Positions 17,815 through 27,527 of a stretch of 64,000 nt of DNA are shown piece by piece. The stretch comes from Pseudooceanicola aestuarii (GTDB lineage: Bacteria; Pseudomonadota; Alphaproteobacteria; Rhodobacterales; Rhodobacteraceae). A program made the position numbers and the translations under genes. Positions within the stretch are counted from its first letter, which is position 1. Each line of letters opens with the position of its first letter. The notes beneath the pieces are model-generated. The model saw nothing but the letters and a program-made list of their open reading frames with translations. It had not been told where the DNA came from and ran no database searches. The DNA lies in NCBI RefSeq assembly GCF_010614805.1, contig NZ_JAAFZC010000001.1, positions 1,342,001-1,406,000 of the forward strand, given 5' to 3'.

Positions 17815-18318
17815 ATGCCTCCGCGCAAGACCACCACCTACGGCTTTGCCCGCACGTCCAAGCTGCTGGAACAGCGGATCCGGCACGCGGGCGAATCGCG
17901 GGGCTTTGCCGTGTCGCGCCTGCTGACCCATTGGGAGGAGATCGTCGGCCCCGACATTGCCGCCATCGCCCGCCCGGTGGATGTGAAATACGGTCGCGGC
18001 CAGCTGGGCGCGGCGCTGACACTGCTGACCACGGGGCCGAACGCGCCGCTGCTGGAGATGCAGAAGGAACAGGTGCGCCAGAAGGTCAACGGTTGCTACG
18101 GCTACAACGCCATCGCCCGGATTCGCGTCACCCAGACCGCGCCCACCGGGTTTGCCGACGGGCAGGCCGATTTCCAGCTGCGTCCGACGCCCCGTGCGCC
18201 GGAACGGCCGGACCCCGAAACCACCGCCCGTGCCGCCGATGTGGCGCAGGGCGTTGCCGACACCGGCCTGCGTGAGGCGCTTGAAGCTTTGGGCCGCAAT
18301 GTTCTACGCAAGACCTGA
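17815..18318 (+). CDS. DUF721 (DciA-like) protein
   Basis: Basic soluble protein of 167 residues. The N-terminal half has the DUF721 pattern: a positively charged lead, VSRLLTHWEEIVGPDIA, a KYGRGQLGAALT segment and a QLxMQKEQV-like helix. DUF721 includes DciA, the ancestral loader of replicative helicase DnaB; a loader role here is inferred from family. The C-terminal part (about 110-167) is charged and variable. It heads an apparent operon with a DsbA-like gene (19 bp apart) and a CaiB-type gene. The DUF721-DsbA pairing is common in the Rhodobacteraceae. Confidence 0.85.
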   Translation: MPPRKTTTYGFARTSKLLEQRIRHAGESRGFAVSRLLTHWEEIVGPDIAAIARPVDVKYGRGQLGAALTLLTTGPNAPLLEMQKEQVRQKVNGCYGYNAIARIRVTQTAPTGFADGQADFQLRPTPRAPERPDPETTARAADVAQGVADTGLREALEALGRNVLRKT

Positions 18319-18337
18319 ATTAACGGAAGGATCACAG

Positions 18338-18997
18338 ATGGACCGCAGGACCCTACTCGGAGGCGGGACAGCCGCCGCCGCCGCCCTTCTCGCTGCTGGC
18401 GGGATCTACTTCGGCACGACCCCGCGTCCGGTTCTGGCCCAGGCCGAAACCGGGGGCGATGTCGATACCTCCACCATCAACGAGATGGTGCTGGGTGACG
18501 AGAACGCGCCAGTGACGATGGTGGAATACGCCTCCTTCACCTGCCCGCATTGCGCGACATTCCACCAGAATGTGTTCAAGGATCTGAAGGCCGATTACAT
18601 CGACACCGGCAAGGTGCGGTTCATCTACCGTGACGTGTATTTCGACCGCTTCGGTCTGTGGGCCGCGCTGATGGCACGCTGCGACGATGGCGCGCGGTTC
18701 TTTGGCCTGGCCGATGTCATCTACGCCAAGCAGAAAGAATGGCTGAACGGTGACAGCCCTGCCGAGATCGCGGACAACCTGCGCCGCATCGGCAAGGTCG
18801 CCGGCATGGAAGACGACACGATCGAAGCCTGCCTGGCCGACCAGGACAAGGCCCGGACGCTGGTCGCCTGGTTCCAGGAGAACGCCGAAGAAGACGACGT
18901 GACCGCCACGCCGACCCTGTTCGTCAACGGAACCAAGCATTCCAACATGTCCTATGCCGATCTGCGGGACGTGCTGGATGCGGAACTGAACGGCTGA
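18338..18997 (+). CDS. DsbA family thiol:disulfide oxidoreductase
   Basis: Exported thioredoxin-fold protein of 219 residues with the redox motif CPHC in SFTCPHCATF and a cis-Pro loop TPTLFVNG near the end. The N-terminus MDRRTLLGGG followed by an alanine-rich hydrophobic run looks like a signal sequence and carries a twin-arginine-like pair. Whether Tat or Sec is used is not certain. It would form or shuffle disulfides in periplasmic proteins. The ATG at 18338 has GGAAGG 7 bp upstream. Its stop overlaps the next start (TGATG), so the CaiB-type gene is probably translationally coupled. Confidence 0.93.
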   Translation: MDRRTLLGGGTAAAAALLAAGGIYFGTTPRPVLAQAETGGDVDTSTINEMVLGDENAPVTMVEYASFTCPHCATFHQNVFKDLKADYIDTGKVRFIYRDVYFDRFGLWAALMARCDDGARFFGLADVIYAKQKEWLNGDSPAEIADNLRRIGKVAGMEDDTIEACLADQDKARTLVAWFQENAEEDDVTATPTLFVNGTKHSNMSYADLRDVLDAELNG

Positions 18998-20127
18998 TGA
19001 GCGCACCGCTGTCCGGCCTGAAGGTCGTTGAACTGGCCCGAATCCTGGCCGGCCCCTGGGCCGGTCAGACCCTCGCCGATCTGGGTGCCGAAGTCATCAA
19101 GGTCGAAAGCCCCGCAGGCGACGATACCCGCCAATGGGGCCCGCCCTTTGTCGAACGTGATGGCGATCGCAGTGCGGCCTATTACTATTCCTGCAACCGG
19201 GGGAAATCCTCGGTCACCTGCGATTTCCGCACGCCCGAGGGACAGGAGATGGTGCGCGACCTGGTGCGCGATGCCGATATTCTGGTCGAGAATTTCAAGC
19301 TGGGCGGGCTGAAGAAATACGGGCTGGATTACGACAGCCTGAAAGAGGTGAACCCCCGGTTGATCTATTGCTCCATCACCGGGTTCGGTCAGACCGGGCC
19401 CTATGCCCACCGGGCGGGGTATGATTACATCATCCAGGGCATGTCGGGCCTGATGTCGATCACCGGCGAACCCGATGGCGCGCCGCAGCGCGCGGGGGTG
19501 GCGATCACCGACCTGTTCACCGGCGTCTATTCCGCCACGGCGATCCTGGCCGCGCTGCACCAGCGGCAGACCACGGGTCGGGGGCAGCATATCGACATGG
19601 CGCTGTTGGATTGCGCGGTGTCGATCACCGCCAATCAGGCGCTGAACTATCTGACCACCGGCACACCGCCGGCGCGGACGGGGAATTATCACCCCAATCT
19701 GGGCCCCTACCAGACCTTCGCGGTGTCGGACGGGCATATCATCATCGCAACCGGCAATGACGGCCAGTACCATCGCCTGTGCGACCTGCTGGACCTGTCG
19801 GGGATGAAGGACGACCCGCGGTTCCTGACCAATTCCGACCGCGTCGCCAACCGCGAGGAGATGGCCGCCCTGTTGCAGGAAGCCTGCCTGCGGTTCACCG
19901 GGGCCGCGCTGCTGGCCGCCTGCGAGGCGCAGGGCGTGCCTGCCGGGCCGATCAACACCATGCGCGACGTGTTTGATGACCCGCAGGTGCAGGCGCGCGG
20001 GATGCGGGTGGATCTGGATGGGGTGCCCAATGTGCGCTCCCCCTTCCGGTTTTCCGATGCGGATCTGGCGCTGGATCGTCCCGCCCCCGTTCTGGGGCAG
20101 GACGATGACACGGCGGCGCGCGGTTAG
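18997..20127 (+). CDS. CaiB/BaiF (class III) CoA-transferase family protein
   Basis: A 376-residue class III CoA-transferase, which moves CoA between carboxylic acids. It has the family opening LSGLKVVELARILAGPWAGQTLADLGAEVIKVE in normal spacing, the VENFKLGGL loop, GFGQTGPY, and the catalytic Asp in HIDMALLD. The acids used cannot be told from sequence. Its start overlaps the stop of the DsbA-like gene by one base. Its end overlaps the convergent UbiH-type gene by 4 bp. Confidence 0.93.
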   Translation: MSAPLSGLKVVELARILAGPWAGQTLADLGAEVIKVESPAGDDTRQWGPPFVERDGDRSAAYYYSCNRGKSSVTCDFRTPEGQEMVRDLVRDADILVENFKLGGLKKYGLDYDSLKEVNPRLIYCSITGFGQTGPYAHRAGYDYIIQGMSGLMSITGEPDGAPQRAGVAITDLFTGVYSATAILAALHQRQTTGRGQHIDMALLDCAVSITANQALNYLTTGTPPARTGNYHPNLGPYQTFAVSDGHIIIATGNDGQYHRLCDLLDLSGMKDDPRFLTNSDRVANREEMAALLQEACLRFTGAALLAACEAQGVPAGPINTMRDVFDDPQVQARGMRVDLDGVPNVRSPFRFSDADLALDRPAPVLGQDDDTAARG

Positions 20128-21338
20128 CGCATCAATTCAGGCAGGTCGCCGGTCAGTCCGGCGGCCTCCCGGATAAAGCTGCGGCGCAGGCCGGGCAGGG
20201 CGTTGATCGCTCCCATCCCCAGATCGCGCCCCAGACGCAGCAGCGGGTTGTCATTGGAAAACAACCGGTTGCTGAGGTCTGTCGCCAGGGCAAGGGATTG
20301 CGTGTCGAACCGGCGCCATTCCTGGTACCGCTCCAGCACGTCGATGGCGCCGATATCCTCGCCGCGCTGGCGGGCGTCGGTCAGCACCTGCGCCAATGCG
20401 CCGATATCGCGCAGCCCGGCGTTCAGGCCCTGGCCCGCGATCGGGTGCAGCCCATGCGCGGCATCGCCCACCAGTGCCAGCCGGGGCGCGACGAAGCGGT
20501 CGCAGATCGACAGGCCGAGAGGGTAGGAGAACCGCGCCCCCTCCAGCCGGATATCGCCCAGAAAGTCGCCAAAGCGCGGGCGCAGGGCGGCGAGGTATTC
20601 CCCCTCCGGCAGGGCGGCGATCTCGCGGGCCAGGGCGTCCCGTTCGCTCCACACGATGGAGGACCGGTTGCCCGGCAACGGCAGGATCGCCAGCGGCCCG
20701 GCGGGCATGAAGAACTGATGCGCCACGCCGTCGTGCGGCCTTTCATGCGCGATGGCGCAAACCAGTGCCGTCTGCCCATAGCCCCAGCCGCGCCGCGCGA
20801 TGCCCGCCCGCCGCGCCGTGCCGCTGGACCGCCCGTCGCAGCCCGCCAGAACCTGTCCGTGCAGCACCCGGCCGGAGGCCAGGGTGACGCTGGCGGTCGT
20901 GGGGGTGATCTCCTGCGCGGTCACCGTCTCTCCCGCCAGATGAGTGATCGCCGGGCTGTCGGCCATCGCCGCCTGCAAGGCGCGGCGCAGGTGACGGTCT
21001 TCCAGCATGTGGCCCATCGGGCCTTCTTCGATCTCCGCATGGTCGAAATGCATGAAAAAGGGCGCGGCACCGGTGCCGGGATGGCCATCGCTGACCTTGA
21101 TCTCCAGCATCGGCTGGCTGTCCGTGCCGACACGGTCCCAGACCCCCACCGCGCGCAGCAGCCGGACGGAGGCCAGCGCCAGCGAATAGGCGCGGCCGTC
21201 AAAACCGGCGTCGCCATGGGCTGCGTCGGGCAGGGCGTCGATCACGGTGCTGGAGAAGCCGGCCCGCGCCAGGGCCAGGGCCAGAACCGGGCCGTTCAGG
21301 CCGCCGCCGGTGATCAGGATGTCGCTGTCAATGCTCAT
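20124..21338 (-). CDS. FAD-dependent UbiH/UbiF/Coq6-family hydroxylase
   Basis: Flavoprotein monooxygenase of 404 residues, probably hydroxylating the ring of a ubiquinone precursor. It has the N-terminal dinucleotide loop ITGGGLNGPVLALALARAG, the GCDGRSSGTR-like DG motif in the middle, and the second FAD motif GDAAHGLHPIAGQGLNAGLRD. These mark the UbiH/UbiF group rather than salicylate-type enzymes, but which ring position is modified is not clear. The ATG at 21338 starts right before the first strand; longer readings have no support. The 224-bp gap to the divergent aminotransferase holds both promoters. Confidence 0.9.
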   Translation of the reverse strand: MSIDSDILITGGGLNGPVLALALARAGFSSTVIDALPDAAHGDAGFDGRAYSLALASVRLLRAVGVWDRVGTDSQPMLEIKVSDGHPGTGAAPFFMHFDHAEIEEGPMGHMLEDRHLRRALQAAMADSPAITHLAGETVTAQEITPTTASVTLASGRVLHGQVLAGCDGRSSGTARRAGIARRGWGYGQTALVCAIAHERPHDGVAHQFFMPAGPLAILPLPGNRSSIVWSERDALAREIAALPEGEYLAALRPRFGDFLGDIRLEGARFSYPLGLSICDRFVAPRLALVGDAAHGLHPIAGQGLNAGLRDIGALAQVLTDARQRGEDIGAIDVLERYQEWRRFDTQSLALATDLSNRLFSNDNPLLRLGRDLGMGAINALPGLRRSFIREAAGLTGDLPELMR

Positions 21339-21562
21339 GCCCCGCAATATGTGCGGCCGGGCTGGTTTGTCCATGCGCCCTGCTGCCGCTGCTCCCGTCG
21401 CGCGGGACGGGGCAGGGGGACTGTGGCACGGGGGTCGCGGCATTGTCTTAAATACAACAAACGGATGGCAGGCCCCGGCACCCGCTGGACGGGTGGCCGA
21501 CCAATGCGCTACGATCCGGCAAAACGGGGCGATAACGATCCCGTAATCCTGAGGCAGCGCAC

Positions 21563-22741
21563 ATGTACCCCGAGCGGTTTTCGAACCTACCGGAATACGC
21601 ATTCCCACGCCTGCGCGCCCTGCTGGATCATCACGATCCGGGCGGCGAGGTTGTGGATATGACGATTGGTGAGCCAAAGCACCCGTTTCCGGATTGGGTG
21701 CCGACGGTTATTGCCGATCATTCCGAAGAATTCGGGCGGTATCCGCCCAACGATGGCACCCCGGCCCTGCGCGGCGCGATCCGTGACTGGGTCGCGCGGC
21801 GGTTCGGCACGACACTGGAGGCTGACAGCCAGATCGCGGCGGTGAACGGCACGCGCGAGGCGCTCTACAATGTCGGCATGGCGTTGTTTCCCGAACGCAA
21901 GGCGGGGCAGGTGCCGTTGGTGTTGATCCCGAACCCGTTCTACCAGGTCTACATGCTGGCCGCGCTGTCGGTCGCGGCAGAGCCGATGTTCGTTCCCGCC
22001 ACGCGCGCGACCGGGTATCTGCCCGACTACGCCAGCCTGCCGCCCGAGGTGCTGAACCGGGTGACGGCGGCTTATGTCTGCTCTCCCTCCAACCCGCAGG
22101 GGGCCGTGGCCTCTGCCGCCTATTGGGAAGAGCTGTTCACCCTGGCCGAACGTCACGATTTCCGCATCCTGTCCGACGAATGCTATTCCGAGATCTATCG
22201 TGACACGCCCCCCCCCGGCGCGCTGGAGATCGCGGCGCGCATGGGCGCGGATCCGGAGCGGGTGGTCCTGTTCGAATCGCTGTCCAAACGGTCGAACGTG
22301 CCTGGGCTGCGCTCGGGCTTTGTGGCCGCGGGACCGCGCAGCATGGCCCGCATCCGCCAGCTGCGCGCCTATACCGGGGCGCCGATCCCGCTGCCGTTGC
22401 AACGGGTGTCCGAACGGCTGTGGGCAGAGGAGGATCACGTGATCGCCAACCGTGCCCTCTATGCCGAGAAATTCGCCATGGCGGATGATCTGCTGGGCGC
22501 CGTGCCGGGCTATGCCTCTCCGGAAGGGGGATTCTTCCTGTGGTTGCCGGTGCCGGATGGCGAATCCGCCGCCCTGCGCCTGTGGCAGGAGGCCGGGGTA
22601 CGGGTGTTGCCGGGCGCCTACCTCAGCCAGACGGTTGCCGGCGAGAATCCGGGTAAAGAGTATATCAGGGTCGCGATGGTGGCCCCGAAGGACAAGACGG
22701 CGCGCGGCCTGACCAGCCTGCGCGATTGTCTTTACAGATAG
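21563..22741 (+). CDS. PLP-dependent aminotransferase class I/II (candidate N-succinyldiaminopimelate aminotransferase)
   Basis: Fold-type I aminotransferase of 392 residues. PLP contacts include NGTREALYN, the SPSNPQG loop, the Asp-Tyr pair in SDECYSEIY and the Schiff-base Lys in [15 protein letters not shown]. The sequence resembles the DapC type (N-succinyl-LL-2,6-diaminopimelate:2-oxoglutarate aminotransferase) and is set before ftsK as in many Rhodobacteraceae. With dapB and dapE elsewhere in this window, a lysine/DAP role is plausible. The substrate is inferred, not shown. The gene is 10 bp from ftsK and probably shares its transcript. Confidence 0.88.
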   Translation: MYPERFSNLPEYAFPRLRALLDHHDPGGEVVDMTIGEPKHPFPDWVPTVIADHSEEFGRYPPNDGTPALRGAIRDWVARRFGTTLEADSQIAAVNGTREALYNVGMALFPERKAGQVPLVLIPNPFYQVYMLAALSVAAEPMFVPATRATGYLPDYASLPPEVLNRVTAAYVCSPSNPQGAVASAAYWEELFTLAERHDFRILSDECYSEIYRDTPPPGALEIAARMGADPERVVLFESLSKRSNVPGLRSGFVAAGPRSMARIRQLRAYTGAPIPLPLQRVSERLWAEEDHVIANRALYAEKFAMADDLLGAVPGYASPEGGFFLWLPVPDGESAALRLWQEAGVRVLPGAYLSQTVAGENPGKEYIRVAMVAPKDKTARGLTSLRDCLYR

Positions 22742-22751
22742 GGAACGGAAC

Positions 22752-25700
22752 ATGGCATTTCAGACACGGGGACGCGATCCGCTTTTCGACAGCAACATGC
22801 AGGCCGCCATCGAAAAACGCGGGCGGGAGCTGGCAGGCCTGGCCCTGTTGGGAGTGTCCGTGCTGTTGGGACTGATGCTGGCCAGCTATTCGCCGCAGGA
22901 TCCGTCGTGGATCTCGGCCAGCGATGCGCCGGTGGAAAACTGGCTGGGTCTGTTCGGATCGGCCATCGCGGCGCCGTTCATGATGATCCTGGGGCTGGGC
23001 AGTTGGGCGCTGGTCGCGATTTGCGGGCTGTGGGGTCTGCGGTTCGGCCTGCACCGGGTGGAAGACGGGACAACGGGGCGGCTGGTCTTTGCCCCGATCT
23101 GGGTTGCCATCGTGTCGATCTATGCCTCCGCGCTGGTGCCCTCGGCCGAGTGGACCCATGCGTTCGGCATGGGCGGGCTGTTCGGCGATACGGTGCTGGG
23201 CGCAGCCATCGGCATCGTGCCGCTGGATCCCGGCGTGTCGCTGAACCTGCTGGCGTTGGCTCTGGGGTTCGGCGTCGTGGCACTGGGCATCTTTGTCGGC
23301 GGCGTCACCCTGCCGGAGGCGCGACGCATGGGACGTTATGCGCTGATCGGGCTGGTGCTGGCCTATGCCGGGCTGCGGTCGCTGGTCGGGCTGGGGGCGA
23401 CGGGGGCCGTCCGCGCCGCCGATAGCACCCGCCGCCGCATGGCCGACCGCCGCGCACAGCGCCGCGAGGCACGCGAGGATACCGCCTGGTTCCACGCGGA
23501 CGAGGAAGACGATCAGAACCTGCTGACCGAGGATTGGGACGATGCGCTGGGCGATTACCCCGCAGCCGATCCGATTCCGGCGGAAAAGCCCGGCCTGCTG
23601 GGCCGTCTGCCCGGCCTGATCCGCCGTCCCGAACCGATGGAGATGCCGCAGGACGAGCTGGTGGAGCGCGACCCGCTGGACCTGGATATCGACATGCCGG
23701 GCGATGAGCGGATCAAGGCCAAGATCGCATCGGTGGTGCGTTCGCGTGCGCGGCGCGTGCCGACCCTGACCGATGACGGCGCCATCATGGGCCGGCGCAA
23801 CGCCCGCATCGCGGAGGCCGCACGCGGCAGCCGTAGCCGGTCCGAGCCGCCCCTGACCGGCGGCCCTCGCGGCCCTGCGGCAGAGGAACCGCCGCTGACG
23901 CAGCGCGCCATCCCGCCCGCGCCCGAGGCGCTGCCCGGTGCCGGGATGGCGACCCCGGTGATCTGTGCCGCCGCGATGGCCGCCCGCCACTCCGGTGCCG
24001 AGGCGCCGATGGCGGAGATGGCTGAACCGCTGACGGCAGAGGACCATTTTGCCGCTGCGCCTGCCGGAGGCCATGTCGACGATTACGGCAATCCGCAGGG
24101 CGCGGGCCATGATGATCGCTACGATGACAGGTACGACGCTGGCTACGATGACGGCTTTGACGGGGCCTATGATCCCCGCCGGGACGCGCAGGTGCCGGGC
24201 GATGCCTCCGCCGAACCGGTACGGCGCCGTGCCGCGCCGGACCTGACCCCGGCCGACAGCGCCTATGACCTGCCGCCCGAACCGGGCGCGCCGGCTGCCC
24301 TGGCCGAGATCCGGCCGCAGGAAGGCGACGACGAACCGCTGCCCTTCCGCGAAAGCACGCCGCCGCGCATGATTGTCCCCAAGGTCGAACCGCGCAAGGT
24401 CGTGGAACATCCGCCGCGCAAACCGGCCCAGCCCTCGACCCGCGCTCGTGCGGAGGCCCAGCCCGGCCTGCAATTCGACGAGGCCGGAACCGACTACGAG
24501 CTGCCGCCGCTGTCCCTGCTGACCAGCCCGTCCGAGATCACCCGCCACCACCTGTCCGACGAGGCGCTGGAGGAAAACGCCCGGATGCTGGAGAACGTGC
24601 TGGACGATTACGGCGTGAAGGGGGAGATCGTGTCGGTCCGCCCCGGTCCCGTCGTCACCATGTACGAGCTGGAACCGGCGCCGGGCCTCAAGGCGTCGCG
24701 CGTGATCGGGCTGTCGGACGATATCGCGCGGTCGATGTCGGCGCTGTCGGCGCGGGTCTCCACCGTGCCGGGCCGGTCGGTCATCGGGATCGAACTTCCC
24801 AATGACAACCGCGAGATGGTCGTGCTGCGGGAAATCCTGTCGGCGCGGGAATTCGGCGATACGCACATGAAATTGCCGCTGGCCCTGGGCAAGGATATCG
24901 GTGGCGAATCCATGGTTGCCAACCTGGCAAAGATGCCCCACCTGCTGATCGCCGGGACCACCGGGTCCGGGAAATCGGTGGCGATCAACACCATGATCCT
25001 GTCGCTGCTCTACCGGCTGACACCGGATGAATGCCGGCTGATCATGATCGACCCCAAGATGCTGGAACTGTCGGTCTATGACGGTATCCCGCACCTGCTG
25101 TCGCCCGTGGTGACGGATCCGAAAAAGGCCGTCGTCGCCCTGAAATGGGTCGTGGGCGAGATGGAGGAACGGTATCGCAAGATGTCCAAGATGGGCGTGC
25201 GCAACATCGATGGCTACAACGGCCGTGTCTCCGATGCGCTGGCCAAGGGAGAGACGTTCTCCCGCACCGTGCAGACCGGGTTCGACGACGAGACGGGCGA
25301 GCCCGTTTTCGAGACAGAGGAGATCCAGCCCGAGAAAATGCCCTATATCGTCGTCATCGTGGACGAGATGGCCGACCTGATGATGGTCGCGGGCAAGGAG
25401 ATCGAGGCCTGCATCCAGCGTCTGGCGCAGATGGCGCGGGCCTCGGGGATCCACCTGATCATGGCCACGCAGCGCCCGTCCGTCGACGTGATCACCGGCA
25501 CGATCAAGGCGAACTTCCCCACCCGGATCTCCTTCCAGGTGACATCGAAGATCGACAGCCGCACCATCCTGGGCGAGATGGGCGCGGAGCAGCTGCTGGG
25601 CATGGGGGATATGCTTTACATGGCGGGCGGCGCGCGGATCACGCGCTGTCACGGCCCCTTTGTCAGCGACGAGGAAGTCGAGGAGGTCGTGCGCCATCTG

Positions 25701-26003
25701 AAATCCTTTGGCCCGCCCTCCTATATCGGTGGCGTGGTTGAAGGGCCGGGCGAGGACAAGGCCGACAATATCGATGCGGTGCTGGGCCTGGGCGGCAATT
25801 CCGACGGCGAGGACGCGCTGTATGACCAGGCGGTGGCGATCGTCGCGAAGGACCGGAAATGCTCCACCTCCTATATCCAGCGAAAACTGGCCATCGGCTA
25901 CAACAAGGCCGCTCGTCTGGTTGAACAGATGGAGGATCAGGGCGTCGTGTCCCCCGCCAACCACGTCGGCAAACGCGAGGTGCTGGTGCCCGAACCGGTC
26001 TGA
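22752..26003 (+). CDS. ftsK: DNA translocase FtsK
   Basis: Septal DNA pump of 1083 residues that moves chromosome termini and activates dimer resolution. The N-terminal 200 residues hold about four membrane helices. A long acidic and Pro/Ala-rich linker (about 230-590) follows, with an unusual Asp/Tyr repeat near 453-477. The motor has Walker A GTTGSGKS at 735-742 and Walker [14 protein letters not shown]. The C-terminal winged-helix gamma domain ([23 protein letters not shown]) reads the polar KOPS sequences. It follows the aminotransferase by 10 bp and ends before a clear terminator. Confidence 0.97.
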   Translation: MAFQTRGRDPLFDSNMQAAIEKRGRELAGLALLGVSVLLGLMLASYSPQDPSWISASDAPVENWLGLFGSAIAAPFMMILGLGSWALVAICGLWGLRFGLHRVEDGTTGRLVFAPIWVAIVSIYASALVPSAEWTHAFGMGGLFGDTVLGAAIGIVPLDPGVSLNLLALALGFGVVALGIFVGGVTLPEARRMGRYALIGLVLAYAGLRSLVGLGATGAVRAADSTRRRMADRRAQRREAREDTAWFHADEEDDQNLLTEDWDDALGDYPAADPIPAEKPGLLGRLPGLIRRPEPMEMPQDELVERDPLDLDIDMPGDERIKAKIASVVRSRARRVPTLTDDGAIMGRRNARIAEAARGSRSRSEPPLTGGPRGPAAEEPPLTQRAIPPAPEALPGAGMATPVICAAAMAARHSGAEAPMAEMAEPLTAEDHFAAAPAGGHVDDYGNPQGAGHDDRYDDRYDAGYDDGFDGAYDPRRDAQVPGDASAEPVRRRAAPDLTPADSAYDLPPEPGAPAALAEIRPQEGDDEPLPFRESTPPRMIVPKVEPRKVVEHPPRKPAQPSTRARAEAQPGLQFDEAGTDYELPPLSLLTSPSEITRHHLSDEALEENARMLENVLDDYGVKGEIVSVRPGPVVTMYELEPAPGLKASRVIGLSDDIARSMSALSARVSTVPGRSVIGIELPNDNREMVVLREILSAREFGDTHMKLPLALGKDIGGESMVANLAKMPHLLIAGTTGSGKSVAINTMILSLLYRLTPDECRLIMIDPKMLELSVYDGIPHLLSPVVTDPKKAVVALKWVVGEMEERYRKMSKMGVRNIDGYNGRVSDALAKGETFSRTVQTGFDDETGEPVFETEEIQPEKMPYIVVIVDEMADLMMVAGKEIEACIQRLAQMARASGIHLIMATQRPSVDVITGTIKANFPTRISFQVTSKIDSRTILGEMGAEQLLGMGDMLYMAGGARITRCHGPFVSDEEVEEVVRHLKSFGPPSYIGGVVEGPGEDKADNIDAVLGLGGNSDGEDALYDQAVAIVAKDRKCSTSYIQRKLAIGYNKAARLVEQMEDQGVVSPANHVGKREVLVPEPV

Positions 26004-26026
26004 TCGGACCCGGCGGCAAGGTCATC

Positions 26027-26060
26027 AGGGGCGGTTCTCCGGCGGGGGGCCGCCCCTTTT
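26027..26060 (+). terminator. Rho-independent terminator of ftsK
   Basis: AGGGGCGG (26027-26034) pairs with CCGCCCCT (26050-26057), with a 15-nt loop, followed by TTT. It lies 24 bp after the ftsK stop and separates it from lolA. Confidence 0.75.
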
Positions 26061-26196
26061 CCATCGTCACCTGCTGCGTGGTGTCCTGCGGTGGCGCCCC
26101 GTGGCCCCCGGCGCCGTTCCGCCCAGCCGGGCGAATTCGCGGCGATGTGACAGCGCCGCTATGGAACCGGATGCACCTCGGGGTTATTTCATCTGC

Positions 26197-26805
26197 ATGA
26201 ACATCCTGCTGCGCCGTCTGGCCCCCGCCCTTGCTGCCTTGTCCATCGCGCTGCCCGTCGCGGCAGAACCGCTGCCGTTGTCGGAAATCTCCGCCTATCT
26301 CAACAGCATCCGATCGGCCGAGGCGAAGTTCACCCAGATCAACGACGACGGGTCGATCTCCACCGGGACGCTGTATATCAAGCGTCCGGGCCGGATGCGG
26401 TTCGAATATGCGCCGCCCAATGATGCGCTGGTGCTGGCCTCTGCGGGCGCTGTGGCGATCCATGACCCGAAATCCGATGCCGGGCCGGAAACCTACCCGC
26501 TGTCGCGCACGCCCCTGAAGATCATTCTGGACGACAATGTGGATCTGACCCGCGCCCGCATGGTAACCGGCCACCGCGAGGACGGCCCCTCTACCATTGT
26601 GACGGCGCAGGATCCCGAACATCCCGAATACGGCAATATCGAACTGGTGTTCACCGGCAACCCGGTGGAGCTGCGCCAATGGGTCGTGAACGACGACGCG
26701 GGCGGCGCCACGACCATGGTGCTGGGCGATCTGCGCACCGGGCTGAACCTCAAGGATTCCTACTTCAACATTCAGCTGAACACGGAGAGAGAGCGGATGC
26801 GCTGA
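26197..26805 (+). CDS. lolA: Outer-membrane lipoprotein carrier protein LolA
   Basis: Periplasmic chaperone that carries lipoproteins from LolCDE to the outer membrane. The 202-residue product has a signal peptide (MNILLRRLAPALAALSIALPVAA) followed by a LolA fold: SAEAKFTQIN, then GTLYIKRPGRMRFEYAPP, which matches the family core. The ATG at 26197 is chosen because it starts the signal peptide; an in-frame ATG at 26161 would add 12 polar residues. The ribosome site is weak. It follows ftsK, the usual order in this family of bacteria, with a terminator between them. Confidence 0.93.
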   Translation: MNILLRRLAPALAALSIALPVAAEPLPLSEISAYLNSIRSAEAKFTQINDDGSISTGTLYIKRPGRMRFEYAPPNDALVLASAGAVAIHDPKSDAGPETYPLSRTPLKIILDDNVDLTRARMVTGHREDGPSTIVTAQDPEHPEYGNIELVFTGNPVELRQWVVNDDAGGATTMVLGDLRTGLNLKDSYFNIQLNTERERMR

Positions 26806-26813
26806 TCCGCTCT
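26790..26813 (+). terminator. Hairpin across the lolA stop codon, possible terminator
   Basis: AGAGCGGAT (26790-26798) pairs perfectly with ATCCGCTCT (26805-26813) around a 6-nt loop, and TCGGTT follows. The U-tract is poor, so termination is plausible but not certain. It sits between two convergent genes. Confidence 0.45.
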
Positions 26814-26856
26814 TCGGTTCCGCGCCAGCCGGGCAATGTGCGGGGCCGCCCGCGTC

Positions 26857-27441
26857 TCAGACGCGGGGGCAGGCGGCCAGTTGGATGGAGTAATTCGTCG
26901 CCCGCGCCTGCACCTTTTCGGCGACGCCCAGCAGCCAGGGCTTGCCGTTGTACGAGCCGCGTGCGTAGCCGGTGCGCCCCTCGTGATAGGCAAGGTACTG
27001 GTTGCGGGCGTCATGTAGCGGAATGCCCAGCCCGGTATTGGACTTCTGCATGTACCAGCCCATGAAATCGGTGGCGTCGTCGATGTCGGTGCGCCGGGCG
27101 CCGCGCCGGCCTGTATCCTGCCGGTACTCGTCCCAGGTGCCGTCCAGCGCCTGGCTGTAGCCGAAGGCCGAACTTTGCCGCCCCATCGGAATCACCCCCA
27201 GGGCATAGCGGTGCGGCGTCTTGGCATTGCCGATGAACCGGCTTTCCTGGTGGATGACGGCCATCTGGACGGCGATCGGCACACCGTAGCGCCGTTCGGC
27301 CCGTTTGAAGGCCCTGAGATACTTGGGCCGTTCCGTGACGATGGCACAGGCATTGTCCAGGTTGCGGGGCGCCGAATATTTACCGCCGCCACAGGACGCC
27401 AGAACCAATACGATCAAAATCGCTGAGAGCTTCCTGCTCAT
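26857..27441 (-). CDS. Lytic transglycosylase-like lipoprotein (SLT domain)
   Basis: Predicted outer-membrane lipoprotein of 194 residues. The N-terminus has a short signal and lipobox LASC at about residues 14-17. The domain that follows resembles soluble lytic transglycosylase folds, with a catalytic Glu in IHQESRF, then GYSQALDGTWDEY and YLAYHEGRTGYARGSY. It would cut glycan strands of peptidoglycan. It is smaller than classical Slt/MltC enzymes. It lies downstream of the AEC carrier on the same strand, 86 bp away, with an AT-rich gap that probably holds its own promoter. Confidence 0.88.
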   Translation of the reverse strand: MSRKLSAILIVLVLASCGGGKYSAPRNLDNACAIVTERPKYLRAFKRAERRYGVPIAVQMAVIHQESRFIGNAKTPHRYALGVIPMGRQSSAFGYSQALDGTWDEYRQDTGRRGARRTDIDDATDFMGWYMQKSNTGLGIPLHDARNQYLAYHEGRTGYARGSYNGKPWLLGVAEKVQARATNYSIQLAACPRV

Positions 27442-27527
27442 CTGCCTCTCGCTTTTTTCTGCTCTGTTCTTTTTTTCCAGCTTAACGGAAAACGCCGCCG
27501 GGCGAAATCACGTTTTCCACAGCCGGG

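Noticed and set aside
22665..25964. Open frame of about 1,100 codons antisense to ftsK
   Set aside because: Same cause: it mirrors a real ftsK with all motifs, and its translation lacks any recognisable domain.
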